Assembly: GCF_001577835.2 (NCBI RefSeq)
Contig: NC_029516.1
Location: 69,302,186 to 69,366,185 of the forward strand
Source: Coturnix japonica
Lineage: Eukaryota; Chordata; Aves; Galliformes; Phasianidae
Direction of reading: 5' to 3'
DNA length: 64,000 nt
The first letter of the stretch is position 1. The number at the start of each line of letters is the position of its first letter. The translations under genes were made by a program, and so were the position numbers. Shown here one piece after another: positions 63,003 to 64,000 of the stretch. The notes beneath the pieces were generated by a model that saw only the letters and a program-made list of their open reading frames with translations, had not been told where the DNA came from and searched no databases.

Positions 63003-64000
63003 GGAAACGACACTATTGGCGTTATCACAAATCATTCATTATATGGCAAGTCCCGACCCCTGACAAAGACCCTTGGCTATGCTGGTTTCAGCATGTTTCA
63101 CCCACGCAGCGCTCCCAGACTCCTGAGAAGGCAAAGAGGAGGCTGGGACCCTGCAGCTGTCCTCATGATGCCGGGACAGGCTGTTCTGGTGTCACGCTGT
63201 TCCCAGGGTTTGGTCCTGTCATCTGTGTCCACCCCTGATGCAGTGTCAGATTGCTTTGTAGCTCACTGATGCCTTTACTTCTTTGCTTTGCATTTTTACC
63301 TATTCTTTCTCTTTTTTTTTTTTAATCTCCAGTGTCACAAGAAGTCTTTCATCCTCACTTTGTGGTGGAAAGTTCAAACTTTCCTCTCCACCCTTGGTGC
63401 CTGGAGGAGAATGCTTTCTTCTTCCCTTGCATTTCAGGGGCTGACGTGGAAAGTGACAGCTTGCATTTCATGGCTGGCATTTGAGGGCAGGGGTGTGTTA
63501 CTAGCTCCCCATCCTTTGTCAATAGCAGAGTTAAACAGGTTAAAGCACAGGCAGCTGTGTTAAGCTTTAGCATACCAATTCCAGCATAGCAAGTTTTCTG
63601 GTTATTACCGTTCTTTTTATTCTTACCTTGTCGAGAAACCTTTAGAGCTTGCTCTCCCACTGGGCAAGATACTATGCCAGCCAAACAAACAGTGGTCTGT
63701 GCTCAAAGATCTCTCGCAGTGTGAGAGCAGAGGCAGTGGATGATAAGGAAACATAGGGAAATGCAAGGAAAGCCTGAGCTGGTTTCGGTCAGCAGGATGT
63801 TCTGCAGTATCTGCACAGTGGTTGCCTGGCCTCTGCTGAGACTCTGTTAGCGCTGTAGAATATAAGAGATTTAAAGAAAGGCTTCAAAAGTAGCCCACGA
63901 AATACAGAGCTTCAGGTGCCTGCTCTCAGCTGCAGAGTTGAGGGCTATGGCTGCAGGTGTGTGAGCAACCAGGAGCAACTGTACATACAAGTGATGCGCT
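63003..64000. other. Unassigned intergenic DNA to the window edge
   Basis: Nothing recognised. There is a short T run at 63312-63324. The window ends in ordinary unassigned sequence. Confidence 0.3.

Noticed and set aside
53400-64000. LPAR5 or another next-door gene expected from human order
   Set aside because: No long single-exon receptor frame and no recognisable domain is present; the gene must lie elsewhere.

Overview
This is a stretch of bird nuclear DNA, almost certainly chicken (Gallus gallus) or a close galliform. The evidence is the gene content, the many CR1 retroposon fragments with bird-type 3' ends, a mariner copy of the Galluhop kind, and compact GC-rich promoters. All gene models below were built by eye from splice sites, reading phase and remembered protein families. 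No search was run.

Layout. (1) 1-1611, + strand: a two-exon C-type natriuretic peptide gene, best matched to CNP-1, a paralogue kept in birds and fish but not in mammals. (2) 1612-3200: a CpG-rich gap with YY1/E2F-like sites, leading into the GAPDH promoter. (3) 3213-6985, + strand: complete GAPDH, with a non-coding first exon, 11 coding exons and 333 aa. (4) 6986-14250: intergenic, nothing recognised. (5) 14255-22950, - strand: IFFO1, 9 coding exons and 541 aa. (6) 23000-27200: intergenic, with old CR1 pieces. (7) 27205-31900, - strand: NOP2, 16 coding exons and 692 aa, with an AT-AC (U12-type) intron. (8) 32230-52850, - strand: CHD4, 39 coding exons, 1916 aa and a non-coding first exon, with a short mariner element in its largest intron. 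(9) 52951-64000: no protein gene recognised. It holds two GC-rich arrays of a repeated 12-base word, three CR1 pieces and unassigned DNA.

The gene order GAPDH-IFFO1-NOP2-CHD4 matches the human 12p13 order. GAPDH is the glycolytic enzyme, IFFO1 an intermediate-filament-like nuclear protein, NOP2 the rRNA m5C methyltransferase, and CHD4 the NuRD remodelling ATPase. They share a neighbourhood but are not an operon.

The most unusual signal is the word CATCCCATAATA. It occurs 22 times, all on one strand, in two clusters: 9 copies just upstream of the CHD4 promoter (52951-53378) and 13 copies, one a variant, in a second CpG-rich block (57150-57896). Spacers are partly shared between the clusters. 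No feature type I know explains it.
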